Below are positions 43,132 to 52,081 of a DNA stretch of 64,000 bases, one piece after another; the stretch's first letter is position 1, and every line of letters begins with the position of its first letter. The translations under genes and the position numbers were made by a program. This DNA comes from Pseudoxanthomonas sp. JBR18. GTDB lineage: Bacteria; Pseudomonadota; Gammaproteobacteria; Xanthomonadales; Xanthomonadaceae. The stretch lies in NCBI RefSeq assembly GCF_028198165.1, contig NZ_CP116339.1:4285001-4349000 (forward strand), written 5' to 3'. The notes under the pieces were generated by a model that ran no database searches, was not told the DNA's origin, and was given only the letters and a program-made list of their open reading frames with translations.

Positions 43132-44091
43132 ATGAATCCCAACTACCTCGATTTCGAACAGCCCATCGCCGACCTGGAAGCCAAGATCCAGGAGCTGCGC
43201 AGCGCAAGCGCCGGCCCGGCGGTCAATGTCGATGCCGAAGTGCGCGCCCTGCAGGACAAGCTGCGCGTGCGCACGGCCCAGATCTTCCGTGACCTGACCT
43301 CATGGCAGGTCTCCCAGCTCTCGCGCCATCCGGCCCGTCCCTACGCCCTGGACTACATCAAGGTGTTCTGCGACGAGTTCCAGGAGCTGGCCGGCGACCG
43401 CGCCTTTGCCGACGACAAGGCCATCGTCGGCGGCCTGGCCCGCATCGGCGGTCGCCCGGTCATGCTCATTGGCCACCAGAAGGGCCGCGCAACCAAGGAA
43501 AAGATCCTGCGCAACTTCGGCATGCCCAAGCCGGAGGGCTACCGCAAGGCGCTGCGCCTGATGAAGATGGCCGAGCGCTTCGGCCTGCCGGTGCTGACCC
43601 TGATCGACACCGCCGGCGCCTGGCCGGGCATCGACGCCGAGGAGCGTGGCCAGTCCGAGGCCATCGCCCGCAACCTGATCGAGATGGCCGAGCTGAAAGT
43701 CCCGATCATCTGCACCGTGATCGGCGAAGGCGGCTCGGGCGGCGCGCTGGCGATCGGGGTGGGCGACCGCACCCTCATGCTGGAATACAGCACCTACTCG
43801 GTCATCACCCCCGAAGGCTGCGCCTCGATCCTGTGGAAGGACGCCGGCAAGGCCAAGGATGCCGCAGAACAGCTGGGCCTGACCGCCAAGCGCCTGCGGG
43901 AGCTGGGCCTGGTGGACAAGGTCGTGCGCGAGCCGACCGGGGGCGCCCATCGCAACCCGCGGGCCATGGCCACGCGCCTGAAGGCGGTGCTGCTGGGCGA
44001 GCTGGACGCCCTGGCCGATGTGCCGGTCGACACCTTGCTGCAGCGCCGTTACGAGCGCCTGCGCAGTTACGGCGCCTACGAGGCCGCCTGA
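43132..44091 (+). CDS. accA: Acetyl-CoA carboxylase carboxyltransferase subunit alpha
   Basis: Alpha half of the carboxyltransferase that makes malonyl-CoA with AccD. 319 aa. [22 protein letters not shown] and [22 protein letters not shown] at the N-terminus; [26 protein letters not shown] and [17 protein letters not shown] form the crotonase-like active site. The ATG at 43132 was preferred over a TTG two codons before. Follows dnaE after 103 bp. A long imperfect hairpin occurs after the stop. Confidence 0.98.
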   Translation: MNPNYLDFEQPIADLEAKIQELRSASAGPAVNVDAEVRALQDKLRVRTAQIFRDLTSWQVSQLSRHPARPYALDYIKVFCDEFQELAGDRAFADDKAIVGGLARIGGRPVMLIGHQKGRATKEKILRNFGMPKPEGYRKALRLMKMAERFGLPVLTLIDTAGAWPGIDAEERGQSEAIARNLIEMAELKVPIICTVIGEGGSGGALAIGVGDRTLMLEYSTYSVITPEGCASILWKDAGKAKDAAEQLGLTAKRLRELGLVDKVVREPTGGAHRNPRAMATRLKAVLLGELDALADVPVDTLLQRRYERLRSYGAYEAA

Positions 44092-44140
44092 TTCCTGGAC
44101 CCGGTCCCATGCCTTCACGGAAAAGGATTTCCGTCCACCC

Positions 44141-44178
44141 CAAGGCCGGCCCTGCAAATTTCTGCAAGGCTGGCCTTG
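44141..44178 (+). terminator. Imperfect hairpin after accA
   Basis: CAAGGCCGGCC and GGCTGGCCTTG arms with one G-T pair flank a 16-nt loop; the right arm is followed by TCGTTTCC. Fits a terminator for accA, 49 bp past its stop. Confidence 0.55.
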
Positions 44179-44308
44179 TCGTTTCCGGCTGGCGACGCGT
44201 GATGGCGAACTCGCGCCCCCTGCGGTGGTCCAATCGGGGGCAGGCGAGCGCGACGCACCACCTTCGCCTTCCGGCGGACCTCATCCCATTCACACCAATG
44301 CATTGCCC

Positions 44309-45058
44309 ATGAGTCCCTTCTTCATTGTCTCCCTGCTCCTGCAGATCGCCTGCTGTATCCACGTGGCACGCAGCGGCCGGCCGATGTACTGGATGCTGCT
44401 GCTGATGGTGGGGTCGTATCTGGCGGTGCTGGTCTACGTCTTCGTCGCGGTGCTGCCGGACCTGCGCCACGATCCTTCAGGCCAACGCGCCATGCGCAAG
44501 GTCCGCGCCCAGCTCGACCCGGGCCGCGCCGCGCGCGCGGCCAATCGCGACCTGCAGGTGGCCGACACGCCTGAGAACCGCCGCCGGCTGGCCGAGGAAA
44601 GCTTGCGCACCGGGGACTTCGCCCGCGCCGAGGAGGCCTATCGCGGTGCGCTCAGGGGGCTTTACAAGGAGGATCCCGACCTGCTGCTGGGCCTGGCCCG
44701 CGCGCAGCATGCGCTGGGCCGGGCACAGGAGGCACGCGACACGCTGCAGACCCTGCGCACGGCCAATCCGGACTTCCGCAACCACGAGGCCGACCTGCTC
44801 GAGGCCCGCGTACTGGCCGAGACCGGTGCGATGGATGCGGCGCTGGAACGCTTCGAGACCGTCTCGCAGGCCTACCCGGGCGAAGAGGCCCGCGTCCGCT
44901 ACGGACAGCTGCTGCGCCAGGCCGGCGACCAGGCCGGTGCCGCCGCGCAGTTCCGCGAGAGCCTGGAGCGCTCGCGGCACGCCCCGGCCTACTACCGGCG
45001 CGAACAGAAATCCTGGCTGGACCTGGCCCGGCGCGAACTGGCCGCCGTGCAGGACTGA
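44309..45058 (+). CDS. TPR-containing membrane protein
   Basis: A 249 aa protein with two N-terminal transmembrane helices (about residues 2-18 and 26-48) and a soluble alpha-helical part with at least three tetratricopeptide-like units (RRRLAEESLRTGDFARAEEAYRGAL; LLLGLARAQHALGRAQEARDTLQTL; VRYGQLLRQAGDQAGAAAQFRESL). TPR repeats mediate protein contacts; no enzymatic motif was seen. It resembles other anonymous TPR proteins of xanthomonads next to accA, but no gene name can be assigned. Ends with no clear neighbour downstream. Start at the ATG giving MSPFFIVSLLLQ. Confidence 0.82.
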   Translation: MSPFFIVSLLLQIACCIHVARSGRPMYWMLLLMVGSYLAVLVYVFVAVLPDLRHDPSGQRAMRKVRAQLDPGRAARAANRDLQVADTPENRRRLAEESLRTGDFARAEEAYRGALRGLYKEDPDLLLGLARAQHALGRAQEARDTLQTLRTANPDFRNHEADLLEARVLAETGAMDAALERFETVSQAYPGEEARVRYGQLLRQAGDQAGAAAQFRESLERSRHAPAYYRREQKSWLDLARRELAAVQD

Positions 45059-45207
45059 TCGCACCGCGACCCAGGACGCTGGCGTTGACCTCGCAAAACA
45101 GACAGGGCCGGCGGGCCTGATGGCTCACGAAAAGCCGGGCCACCGTGAGGTTTCCTCTCGCCCTTGCCACCCGAAATGCACCTGCCGGCAACCGCTGCCG
45201 TGCCCAT

Positions 45208-45233
45208 GTAGAGCGGAGCTTGCTCCGCTGGGG
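45208..45233 (+). repeat. REP palindrome, subtype B
   Basis: GTAGAGCGGAGC, TT loop, GCTCCGCT then GGGG. Eight-bp arms AGCGGAGC/GCTCCGCT. Compared with the truD-ispF copies the stem pairs are swapped C-G to G-C, so pairing is kept. Confidence 0.75.
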
Positions 45234-45321
45234 CTTTCCCGTGCACGCCCGGCGTAGATGGATGTGGTCCCAGGGGAATGCGCGTGCCGGAATGAGAGTG
45301 CCGCAGGGTCAGGTGTAGCGG

Positions 45322-45344
45322 CAGCGGAGCAAGCTCCGCTCTAT
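45322..45344 (-). repeat. REP palindrome, subtype B, inverted partner
   Basis: CAGCGGAGCAAGCTCCGCTC followed by TAT; reverse complement of the 45208 element except that the GTAG head reads ATAG. Pairs with it as an inverted unit. Confidence 0.7.
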
Positions 45345-45387
45345 AACGGATGTGCGCTCGTTTCGATGCCACCTACCATCAAGCAAA

Positions 45388-45407
45388 AAGGCCGCATTCG
45401 CGGCCTT
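45388..45407 (-). terminator. Rho-independent terminator of the M61 peptidase gene
   Basis: AAGGCCGC/GCGGCCTT arms and ATTC loop, followed on the minus strand by a TTTTT run. A second G/C hairpin (45414-45444, GGGCCGGTC/GACCGGCCC) lies between it and the stop codon. Confidence 0.85.
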
Positions 45408-45459
45408 CTTGCCGGGCCGGTCGACGCGCTGGCGTGACCGGCCCAAAGGGCACGTCTGC

Positions 45460-47352
45460 TTACTTGGCCTGGAGCAACTGGCTCAGGGTGTCCTTGGTCC
45501 CGGGCAGGCGCTCGAGCGAGGGATACTGCAGGCCACCGTGGTAATCGAGCTTGTAGGTGGTGTACTGGTCGAGATTCTTGACCAGCAGTTCGATCGCCGC
45601 CTTGTCGGTCTTGGCCGCCGTCACCGCGTCCTTGATCACATCCGGCGAAAAACTCTGGCCGTTGACCGCCACGATGGTCATCTCCGGCGCGATGCCGGCC
45701 TGGAAAGCCGGGCTGTCCCACAACACGTCGCCCACGTCGCCGTCGTTGCCCACCGCCATGCCCAGCGAGTAGGTCAGGTTGACGTACTTGCCACGGCCCT
45801 CGCTGGCCTTGATCGCCACGCTGGGCTTGTCGTTGAACACCAGCTTCCAACCGCTGGCCTCGATGCCGCCGGTCAGCGGCTTCTTGCCATCCAGGCGATC
45901 GCGCAGGAAGGTCGTCCAGTCGTATGCGACCACGCCGTTGAGGGTGTCCACCACATCCTGGAACACATACGGCTTGACCACGTAGCTGCCGTTGTCCATC
46001 CCGAAGAACGCCTTGGCGAAATCATCGATGGACTTCTTGCCGCCGCTCAGTTCGCGGATCTTGGCGTCGGCCTCCAGCCACACCATCTGCCCGCCGGAGT
46101 AGTAGTCCTCGCTCAACTGGTAGTTGCGGTAGGACTGCGGCTGGCGCTTGTTGATGCTCGGGTCGTTGGTGGTGTCCTGCAGCGCACGCCACTGCAGTCC
46201 CGGGCGACCCTTGGCATAGGTAGCGGCCACGTTGGCCAGCGCGGCCATGGTCTGGTCCTTGCTCCACAGGCCCGAGCGAGCGGCCATCACGTAGCCGTAG
46301 AACTGGGTCTGGCCCTCATAGACCCACAGCAGACTGTCGCCCATGGGTACGTTGAAGTTCGGCGTGGCCAGGTCGGCGCCGCGACGGAACTTGCCGTCCC
46401 AGGAGTGGTTGAACTCGTGTGGCAGCAGGTCGCGGCCGGCCCACTGCTCGTCCCACTTGGTGAAGTAGTCCGGACTGCCACTGTTCTCGCTGGAGCGATG
46501 GTGTTCCAGGCCGATGCCACCAAGCTGGTTGGTCAGCGCCAGCAGGAAGTCGTAGTGATCGTAGTGGTGCGCGCCGTAGAGCTTGTACATCTGCTCCACC
46601 AGCGCCTTGTGCTTGGCGATCTGCTCGGGCGTGGCCTCCAGCGACTTGGCCTGGTCGGCGAACACGTTGAGTTTGACCGGGGTGTCGCCCACGCTCAGGT
46701 CGAACTGCTTGTAGTACTTGCCGGCGTACAGCGGCGAGTCCTGCAGCACGTTCCACTTCAGCGTCTTGAACTCGACCGTGTCGCCGGAGCGGCTCGCGGT
46801 CTCGGCGGCCGTCGCGTAGGACCAGCCGGCCGGCAGCTTGACGCTGGCCTGGATCGGGATCTGGCGGCTGTAGTAGCCGGCCGGATACAGCGTGGTCAGG
46901 TTCCACTGCAGGTTGAGCATGTTGGGCGTCATCACCACACGGCCCTGGTTGGGCGCCAGCGGCGAGAGATAGTCGAACTCCACCTGTAGCTCGCTCACGC
47001 CCTCCGGGATCTGCACCTTGAAGGCATAGACGTCGTACTGATCGCGCTTCCAATCCAGGGGCTTGCCGTTGGCGGTGAACTTGATCCCGGCGATCTTGTT
47101 GATCTGGCCGCTGGCGCGATGATTGCCGGGGATCCATTCCGGATACAGCAGGGTCAGCTCGCCCGCGGTGACCGGCATGGTCTCGCGCACCTTGAAGATG
47201 CGGTGCTGCAGGTCGGTGGCATCCACGTCCAGATGCACCGTGCCCGGATACGGCACGTCCTGCGGCGGCGGCGTGGAGGACTGCTGCGCCACGGCGGGCG
47301 TAGCCAGCGCGCACAGCACGGCCAGCGCGATCGGCGACACGGGATTCTTCAT
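45460..47352 (-). CDS. M61 family metallopeptidase with PDZ domain
   Basis: A 630 aa secreted or periplasmic zinc aminopeptidase of the glycyl-aminopeptidase (M61) type. Signal peptide MKNPVSPIALAVLCALATPAVAQ. An N-terminal beta-domain (about 35-230) precedes the gluzincin-like catalytic domain: HEFNH at 312-316 followed by W318, and the third ligand Glu346 in LLWVYEGQTQFYG. A PDZ domain is at the C-terminus (about 520-610, AIKASEGRGKYVNLTYSLGMAVGNDGDVG...FSPDVIKDAV). GGAG is 5 nt before the ATG. The upward in-frame extension was rejected. Downstream of the cyo terminator, so a separate transcript. Confidence 0.93.
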   Translation of the reverse strand: MKNPVSPIALAVLCALATPAVAQQSSTPPPQDVPYPGTVHLDVDATDLQHRIFKVRETMPVTAGELTLLYPEWIPGNHRASGQINKIAGIKFTANGKPLDWKRDQYDVYAFKVQIPEGVSELQVEFDYLSPLAPNQGRVVMTPNMLNLQWNLTTLYPAGYYSRQIPIQASVKLPAGWSYATAAETASRSGDTVEFKTLKWNVLQDSPLYAGKYYKQFDLSVGDTPVKLNVFADQAKSLEATPEQIAKHKALVEQMYKLYGAHHYDHYDFLLALTNQLGGIGLEHHRSSENSGSPDYFTKWDEQWAGRDLLPHEFNHSWDGKFRRGADLATPNFNVPMGDSLLWVYEGQTQFYGYVMAARSGLWSKDQTMAALANVAATYAKGRPGLQWRALQDTTNDPSINKRQPQSYRNYQLSEDYYSGGQMVWLEADAKIRELSGGKKSIDDFAKAFFGMDNGSYVVKPYVFQDVVDTLNGVVAYDWTTFLRDRLDGKKPLTGGIEASGWKLVFNDKPSVAIKASEGRGKYVNLTYSLGMAVGNDGDVGDVLWDSPAFQAGIAPEMTIVAVNGQSFSPDVIKDAVTAAKTDKAAIELLVKNLDQYTTYKLDYHGGLQYPSLERLPGTKDTLSQLLQAK

Positions 47353-47464
47353 GGGGACTCCAGGGATGACAACGGAAGGAAGACGCAGCCCCCGATCGTA
47401 GCGCCGCGCGGATGTCGCGGCGTCCTGCCATTGGTCATGGTCCGCACCGGCGACCGGCAAAAGT

Positions 47465-47488
47465 AAAGGCCGCCCTGGGGCGGCCTTT
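47465..47488 (-). terminator. Rho-independent terminator of the cyo operon
   Basis: Ten-bp arms AAAGGCCGCC and complement with loop CTGG, followed on the minus strand by TTTACTTTT, 38 bp beyond the cyoD stop. Confidence 0.85.
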
Positions 47489-47525
47489 GCGGAGACGAAC
47501 CGGCGAACGCCGGGATCGCTCGTCC

Positions 47526-47879
47526 TTACATCATCATGTTGGCGTTCATGTTGTGCAGCACCCACAGGGAGCCGACGATCACGATGCCGATCACCAGGAC
47601 GGTGAGGACGAAGACCACCACGTTCCAGCGCTGCGCCGCCGAGCGGTCCATGTGCAGGAAGAACACCAGGTGAACCACGATCTGCACCGCGGCCAGGACC
47701 GCCACCAGCAAGGCGGTCACGCCCGGCGGGAAGAAGCCGGTCATCACCAGCGCGAACGGGATCACCGTCAACAGCACCGCCCAGCCGAAGCCAACCAGGT
47801 AGGACTTGACGCTGCCGTGGCTTGCACCGGCTTCGTGCATGGCGTCGTGGGACTTGGGGGATTGATCGTGAGCGCTCAT
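47526..47879 (-). CDS. cyoD: Cytochrome o ubiquinol oxidase subunit IV
   Basis: Small structural subunit of the bo3 quinol oxidase. 117 aa with three transmembrane helices (KSYLVGFGWAVLLTVIPFALVMTGF, ALLVAVLAAVQIVVHLVFFLHMD, VVVFVLTVLVIGIVIVGSLWVLHNMN), the CyoD pattern. ATG shares a base with the cyoC stop (TGATG). Its His-rich lead (SAHDQSPKSHDAMHEAGASHG) is longer than in E. coli. Last gene before the terminator; cyoE, the heme O synthase gene, is not in this window. Confidence 0.96.
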   Translation of the reverse strand: MSAHDQSPKSHDAMHEAGASHGSVKSYLVGFGWAVLLTVIPFALVMTGFFPPGVTALLVAVLAAVQIVVHLVFFLHMDRSAAQRWNVVVFVLTVLVIGIVIVGSLWVLHNMNANMMM

Positions 47880-48496
47880 CACAGGGCTCCCAGCAGGTAG
47901 ACGACGGTGAACACACCGATCCAGATGATGTCCAGGAAGTGCCAGAACAGGCTCAGGCACGCCAGGCGCGTCATGTTCTTCGGGGTCAACCCGCGCATCA
48001 GCACCTGGATCACCAGCACTGCCATCCACAGGATGCCGGAGGTGACATGCAGGCCGTGGGTGCCCACTAGGCTGAAGAACGCCGACAGGAAGGCGCTGCG
48101 ACCCGGGCCGAAGCCCTCCTCGATCAGGTGATGGAACTCATAGAGCTCCATGCCAAGGAAGCCGGCACCGAACAGGAAGGTCACAAACAGCCACAGCAAC
48201 AGCTGAGACTTGCTGCCCTTGTGCGCCCCGATCATCGCCAGGCCGAAGGTCAGGCTGGAGAACAGCAGCAGGAAGGTTTCGACCAACACGAACTTCAGGT
48301 CGAAGATCTCCTTGCCCGTCGGTCCATCGACCGTGGCGCCGGACAGCACCGCATAGGCAGCGAACAGCCCCGAGAACAGCAGGCAGTCGCTCATCAGGTA
48401 GATCCAGAACCCGAAGATGGCGTTGCCGCCAGCGTCGTGATGGTCGTGGGCGTGCTCGTCGTGGTGAGCGTGGCTCATCGTGGTACTCGCGGACAT
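47879..48496 (-). CDS. cyoC: Cytochrome o ubiquinol oxidase subunit III
   Basis: Five-helix subunit III of bo3 oxidase, 205 aa. [27 protein letters not shown] and the acidic helix region with [39 protein letters not shown] are hallmarks. His-rich start ([15 protein letters not shown]). A start at a more upstream in-frame codon would overlap cyoB; the ATG used lies one base past the cyoB stop. An alternative ATG six codons downstream (MSHAHH) also exists. Confidence 0.97.
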   Translation of the reverse strand: MSASTTMSHAHHDEHAHDHHDAGGNAIFGFWIYLMSDCLLFSGLFAAYAVLSGATVDGPTGKEIFDLKFVLVETFLLLFSSLTFGLAMIGAHKGSKSQLLLWLFVTFLFGAGFLGMELYEFHHLIEEGFGPGRSAFLSAFFSLVGTHGLHVTSGILWMAVLVIQVLMRGLTPKNMTRLACLSLFWHFLDIIWIGVFTVVYLLGAL

Positions 48497-48497
48497 G

Positions 48498-50501
48498 TCA
48501 GACAGCCTCCTGCGCCTGGGCGGCACGCAGCTTGTCCAGCTGGTCGTAGCGCGCGTTTTCAATGCGCTCGACCTCGGCGGCCGGCACGTAATAGTCGGTG
48601 TCCTCATCGAAGGTGCGGACGATGTAGCTGCCGACCATGCCGACCAGGCCCACGATGGCCATCCACCAGATATGCCAGATCATGCCGAAGCCCAGGACAA
48701 TGCTGAAGGCGCCCATGAACACACCGATCGACGTGTTGCGCGGCATGTGGATGTCTTCGTAGTGAGTCGGACGCTGGTAGGCGGTGCCGGCCTTCTTGTC
48801 GCGCCAATGCTGGTCAAGCCCATTGACCACCGGCAGATGGGCGAAGTTGTAGAACGGCGCCGGCGAGGAGGTGGACCACTCCAGGGTGCGGCCATCCCAA
48901 GGATCGCCGGTCAGGTCGCGGTTCTCGTTGCGCTTGTAGATGCTCCAGCCCAGCTGGATCAGGTTCAGCGCGATGCCGCAGGCGATGATCACCGCACCGA
49001 AGGCCGCCACGTACAGCCACGGCACCCACTCGGGGTTGTTGTAGCTGTTCATGCGACGGGTCATGCCCAAGAAGCCCAGCACGTACAGCGGCATGAAGGC
49101 GGTGAAGAAACCAATGATCCAACACCAGAACGAGGCCTTGCCGAGCTTCTCGACCAGCTTGAAGCCGAAGGCCTTGGGGAACCAGAACGCCAGCCCCGCC
49201 AGGCAGCCGAACACCACGCCGCCGATGATCACGTTGTGGAAGTGCGCGATCAGGAACAGGCTGTTGTGCAGCACGAAAGCCACCGCCGGAATCGCCAGCA
49301 TCACGCCGGTCATGCCGCCAATGGTGAAGGTGACCATGAAGCCGATGGTCCAGTACATCATCGAGGTCATCTGGATGCGACCACGGAACATGGTGAACAG
49401 CCAGTTGAAGATCTTCACGCCGGTCGGCACCGCGATGATCATCGTGGTGATGCCGAAGAACGCGTTGACGTTGGCACCCGAGCCCATCGTGAAGAAGTGG
49501 TGCAGCCACACGATGAAGGACAGCACGCCGATGCAGCTGGTGGCCCAGACCATCGAGGTGTAGCCGAACAGCGGCTTGCGCGAGAAGGTCTGCACCACCT
49601 CGGAGAACACGCCAAAGCACGGCAGGATCAGGATGTAGACCTCCGGGTGGCCCCAGATCCAGATCATGTTGATGTACATCATGGCGTTGCCGCCACCGTC
49701 ATTGGTGAAGAAGTGCATGCCCAGGTAGCGGTCGGCGGTGAGCAGCGCCAGGGTGACGGTGAGGATCGGGAAGGCCGCGATCATCAAGATGTTGGTAATC
49801 AGCGCGGTCCAGGTGAAGATCGGCATGCGCATCAGGGTCATGCCCGGGGCGCGCATCTTGAGGATAGTCACCAGGAAGTTGATGCCGCTCAGCGTCGTGC
49901 CCAGACCCGAGATCTGCAGCGCCCATATGTAGTAGTCGACACCGACCCCTGGACTGTATTGCAGCTCGGAGAGCGGCGGGAATGCCAGCCAGCCGGTCTT
50001 GGCGAACTCACCAACGAACAGCGACAGCATGATCAGCACCACGCCGGCCACGAACAGCCAGAAGCTGAGCGAGTTCAGGAACGGATAGGCCACGTCGCGC
50101 GCGCCGATCTGCAGCGGCACGACGATGTTCATCAGGCCCACGATGAACGGCATGGCCATGAAGAAGATCATGATCACGCCGTGCGCGGTGAACACCTGGT
50201 CGTAATGGTGCGGGGGCAGGAAGCCCGCCTCGCCTCCGTGCGCCAGCGCCAGCTGCGCGCGCATCATGATCGCGTCGGAGAAGCCACGCAGCAGCATGAC
50301 CAGGGCAACGGCGATGTACATCACGCCGATCTTCTTGTGGTCGACCGAAGTCAGCCATTCGCGCCACAACCAGCCCCACTTCTTGAAGAAGGTCATCAGC
50401 GCCAGCACCGCCAGCCCGCCCAGCGCGACACCGGCGAAGGTGCCGATCAGGATCGGCTCGTGATACGGGATCGCCTCGAGCGACAATTTGCCGAGCAACA
50501 T
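48498..50501 (-). CDS. cyoB: Cytochrome o ubiquinol oxidase subunit I
   Basis: Heme-copper subunit that oxidises ubiquinol, reduces O2 and pumps protons. 667 aa, about 15 helices. Quinol-site residues match E. coli with one offset: Arg72 and Asp76 in [11 protein letters not shown] and His99 in [32 protein letters not shown] holds the CuB His/Tyr pair, and [11 protein letters not shown] the heme ligands. Start by TAATG overlap with cyoA. The quinol-binding set rules out a cytochrome c oxidase. Confidence 0.98.
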   Translation of the reverse strand: MLLGKLSLEAIPYHEPILIGTFAGVALGGLAVLALMTFFKKWGWLWREWLTSVDHKKIGVMYIAVALVMLLRGFSDAIMMRAQLALAHGGEAGFLPPHHYDQVFTAHGVIMIFFMAMPFIVGLMNIVVPLQIGARDVAYPFLNSLSFWLFVAGVVLIMLSLFVGEFAKTGWLAFPPLSELQYSPGVGVDYYIWALQISGLGTTLSGINFLVTILKMRAPGMTLMRMPIFTWTALITNILMIAAFPILTVTLALLTADRYLGMHFFTNDGGGNAMMYINMIWIWGHPEVYILILPCFGVFSEVVQTFSRKPLFGYTSMVWATSCIGVLSFIVWLHHFFTMGSGANVNAFFGITTMIIAVPTGVKIFNWLFTMFRGRIQMTSMMYWTIGFMVTFTIGGMTGVMLAIPAVAFVLHNSLFLIAHFHNVIIGGVVFGCLAGLAFWFPKAFGFKLVEKLGKASFWCWIIGFFTAFMPLYVLGFLGMTRRMNSYNNPEWVPWLYVAAFGAVIIACGIALNLIQLGWSIYKRNENRDLTGDPWDGRTLEWSTSSPAPFYNFAHLPVVNGLDQHWRDKKAGTAYQRPTHYEDIHMPRNTSIGVFMGAFSIVLGFGMIWHIWWMAIVGLVGMVGSYIVRTFDEDTDYYVPAAEVERIENARYDQLDKLRAAQAQEAV

Positions 50502-51574
50502 TAGTGCGTCTCCTGCGGATTCTGCGATTCACCCGCCGGCGCCGGCGCGCCGTCGTGGTGCATGTCGTCCATGCCGGGCATGGCGTCCATCGAATGCATG
50601 TCGTGGCCCTGGGTGGCTTCGTCGGCGGCGCCGTGCTCACCGGCATGCGCATCGGCCTGCTTGGCCGCTTCGGTGCCAGGAGGCGCCGGATTGTCCATGC
50701 CGAGCATCTCGTGCCCGCCATGGCCGTGCGAACCCATCATGTACTTGGCCATGATCCCCTGGAACAGGCCCGGGGTCGCCGAGGCGTAGTACATCGGCGC
50801 CACGTTTTCGCTGGGCTTGGCCAGTTCGGCGTAGGACGCTTCATCCAGCGCCTTCCCCGAGGCCTTCGCCTTGGCCACCCAAGCATCGAAGCCCGCCTGG
50901 TCGGTGGCGATCGCATTGAAGTGCATGCCCGAGAAGCCCGCGCCGCTGTAGTGCGAGGACAGGCCGCGGAAGGTGCCCTGCTCGTTGGCGATCAGATGGA
51001 GCTTGGTCTCCATGCCGGCCATCGAGTAGATCATCGTGCCCATCTGCGGAATGAAGAACGCATTCATCACCGAATCGGAAGTGATGCGGAAATTCAGCGG
51101 GGTCTTTTCCGGGAAGGCCAGTTCATTGACCGCCGCCACGTCCTGGTCCGGATAGATGAACAGCCACTTCCAGTCCAGCGAGACGGCCTCGATGTTGATC
51201 GGCTTGACCTGCGAATCGAGCGGACGATACGGGTCCAGCGCATGCGAGGAGCGCCACACCAGCACGCCCAGCACGGTGATGATCACGCAGGGGATGGCCC
51301 AGACCACGATCTCGATCGGGGTCGAGTGGTGCCATTCCGGCTCGTAGCGGTTCTGCTTGGACGCCCGGTAGCGATAGGCGAACACCAGCGTCAACACGAT
51401 CACCGGCACCACCACCAGCAGCATCAGCACCGTGCAAGTCACGAGCAGGTTGCGCTCGTCGATGCCGATCTGGCCCTTGGGGTTCAGGATGGCGGACTGG
51501 CAGCCGCCAAGAAACAACACACTTGCCAGCAAAATCCATGGACGCAGTCGTCCAGGAAGCTTCAGCAGGGACAT
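50501..51574 (-). CDS. cyoA: Cytochrome o ubiquinol oxidase subunit II
   Basis: Lipoprotein subunit II of bo3 oxidase, 357 aa. Lipobox LFLGGC gives Cys25. Two transmembrane helices (about 43-67 and 87-106) are followed by a cupredoxin-like domain that has lost the CuA cysteines, as expected for quinol oxidase ([32 protein letters not shown]). Residues 279-357 are extra: Met/His/Asp/Ala-rich ([29 protein letters not shown]), with 10 His and 9 Met, so the protein is longer than the usual ~310-320 aa. First gene of cyoABCD. Confidence 0.97.
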   Translation of the reverse strand: MSLLKLPGRLRPWILLASVLFLGGCQSAILNPKGQIGIDERNLLVTCTVLMLLVVVPVIVLTLVFAYRYRASKQNRYEPEWHHSTPIEIVVWAIPCVIITVLGVLVWRSSHALDPYRPLDSQVKPINIEAVSLDWKWLFIYPDQDVAAVNELAFPEKTPLNFRITSDSVMNAFFIPQMGTMIYSMAGMETKLHLIANEQGTFRGLSSHYSGAGFSGMHFNAIATDQAGFDAWVAKAKASGKALDEASYAELAKPSENVAPMYYASATPGLFQGIMAKYMMGSHGHGGHEMLGMDNPAPPGTEAAKQADAHAGEHGAADEATQGHDMHSMDAMPGMDDMHHDGAPAPAGESQNPQETH

Positions 51575-51701
51575 GGTCTATCCGTTTGCGAGAAGAAATC
51601 GGCGTCCGAGCGGGCCCCGGCTTGCCGAACCCCGCAACACTGTCGCGCGTGACGGGCGCCTCAAGGGCCGGACGCAGGCGGGCAAGTGCTTGAACCGCAC
51701 T

Positions 51702-51737
51702 ATTTTATGCTGCCCCGCAGCATCTAGGAATCCCTAG
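51702..51737 (-). promoter_or_regulatory. Possible cyo promoter region with inverted repeat
   Basis: The 392 bp gap between tRNA-Thr and cyoA has no gene. On the minus strand TAAAAT (51702-51707) could be a -10 box, but no convincing -35 lies at 16-18 nt. Just upstream are CTAGG-AATC-CCTAG (51724-51737) and GCTGC-CCC-GCAGC palindromes that could bind a regulator. The rest of the gap shows nothing. Confidence 0.3.
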
Positions 51738-51924
51738 GCCGATGCTTTTCCGTCAGCGATGACGCGAGCCCGTCGCCCAAGGGACAGGTCAGCGCCACGA
51801 TCCGTCCTGGATCCATCGGAAGAGGCGCCGCAAGCGGCGACACACGGAATGCATCTTACTCTTCTGCGGTCGGCGATGCCCCCTCGCCGATGCGGGTCAC
51901 GCAGAGCGTGCAGCCGGCCACAAA

Positions 51925-51953
51925 AAAGCCCCGTCGGCACGCGACGAGGCTTT
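51925..51953 (-). terminator. Terminator of tRNA-Thr
   Basis: AAAGCCCCGTCG and CGACGAGGCTTT arms with one mismatch, 14 bp past the tRNA 3' end, followed on the minus strand by TTTTTT. Confidence 0.82.
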
Positions 51954-51966
51954 GATGAAGACGCTT

Positions 51967-52042
51967 TGGTGCCGGAAACAGGAGTCGAACCTGCGACCTA
52001 CGCATTACGAATGCGCCGCTCTACCAACTGAGCTATTCCGGC
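51967..52042 (-). tRNA. tRNA-Thr (anticodon CGT)
   Basis: 76 nt with encoded CCA. Acceptor GCCGGAA/TTCCGGC, D arm GCTCAGTTGGTAGAGC, anticodon stem GCGCA/TGCGT, loop TTCGTAA with anticodon CGT reading ACG, T arm GCAGG-TTCGACT-CCTGT. All cloverleaf helices pair. It has its own promoter and terminator on the minus strand. Confidence 0.96.
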
Positions 52043-52052
52043 GGGACGGCGA

Positions 52053-52081
52053 ATTCTAGGGATCGCCTCGCCCCCGGTCAA
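52053..52081 (-). promoter_or_regulatory. tRNA-Thr promoter overlapping the ispH stop
   Basis: TTGACC (-35, 52076-52081), 17-nt spacer and TAGAAT (-10, 52053-52058) on the minus strand; predicted start a few bases before the tRNA. The ispH stop TGA lies inside the -35 hexamer. Confidence 0.75.

Larger units (their letters stand above)
45059..45459. other. Gene-free stretch between TPR protein and M61 peptidase
   Basis: Four hundred bases with no convincing open frame. It holds an inverted pair of REP palindromes about 90 bp apart (45208 and 45322), then two hairpins near the M61 gene end. The remaining sequence (45059-45207) shows nothing recognisable. Confidence 0.6.

Noticed and set aside
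45059..45459. Search for a small gene or sRNA in the 400 bp gap
   Set aside because: No frame with a ribosome site; the features present are REP pairs and terminators.
48480..50504. 674-codon plus-strand frame opposite cyoB
   Set aside because: His/Asp/Arg-rich shadow of hydrophobic codons in cyoB; no ribosome site or domain.
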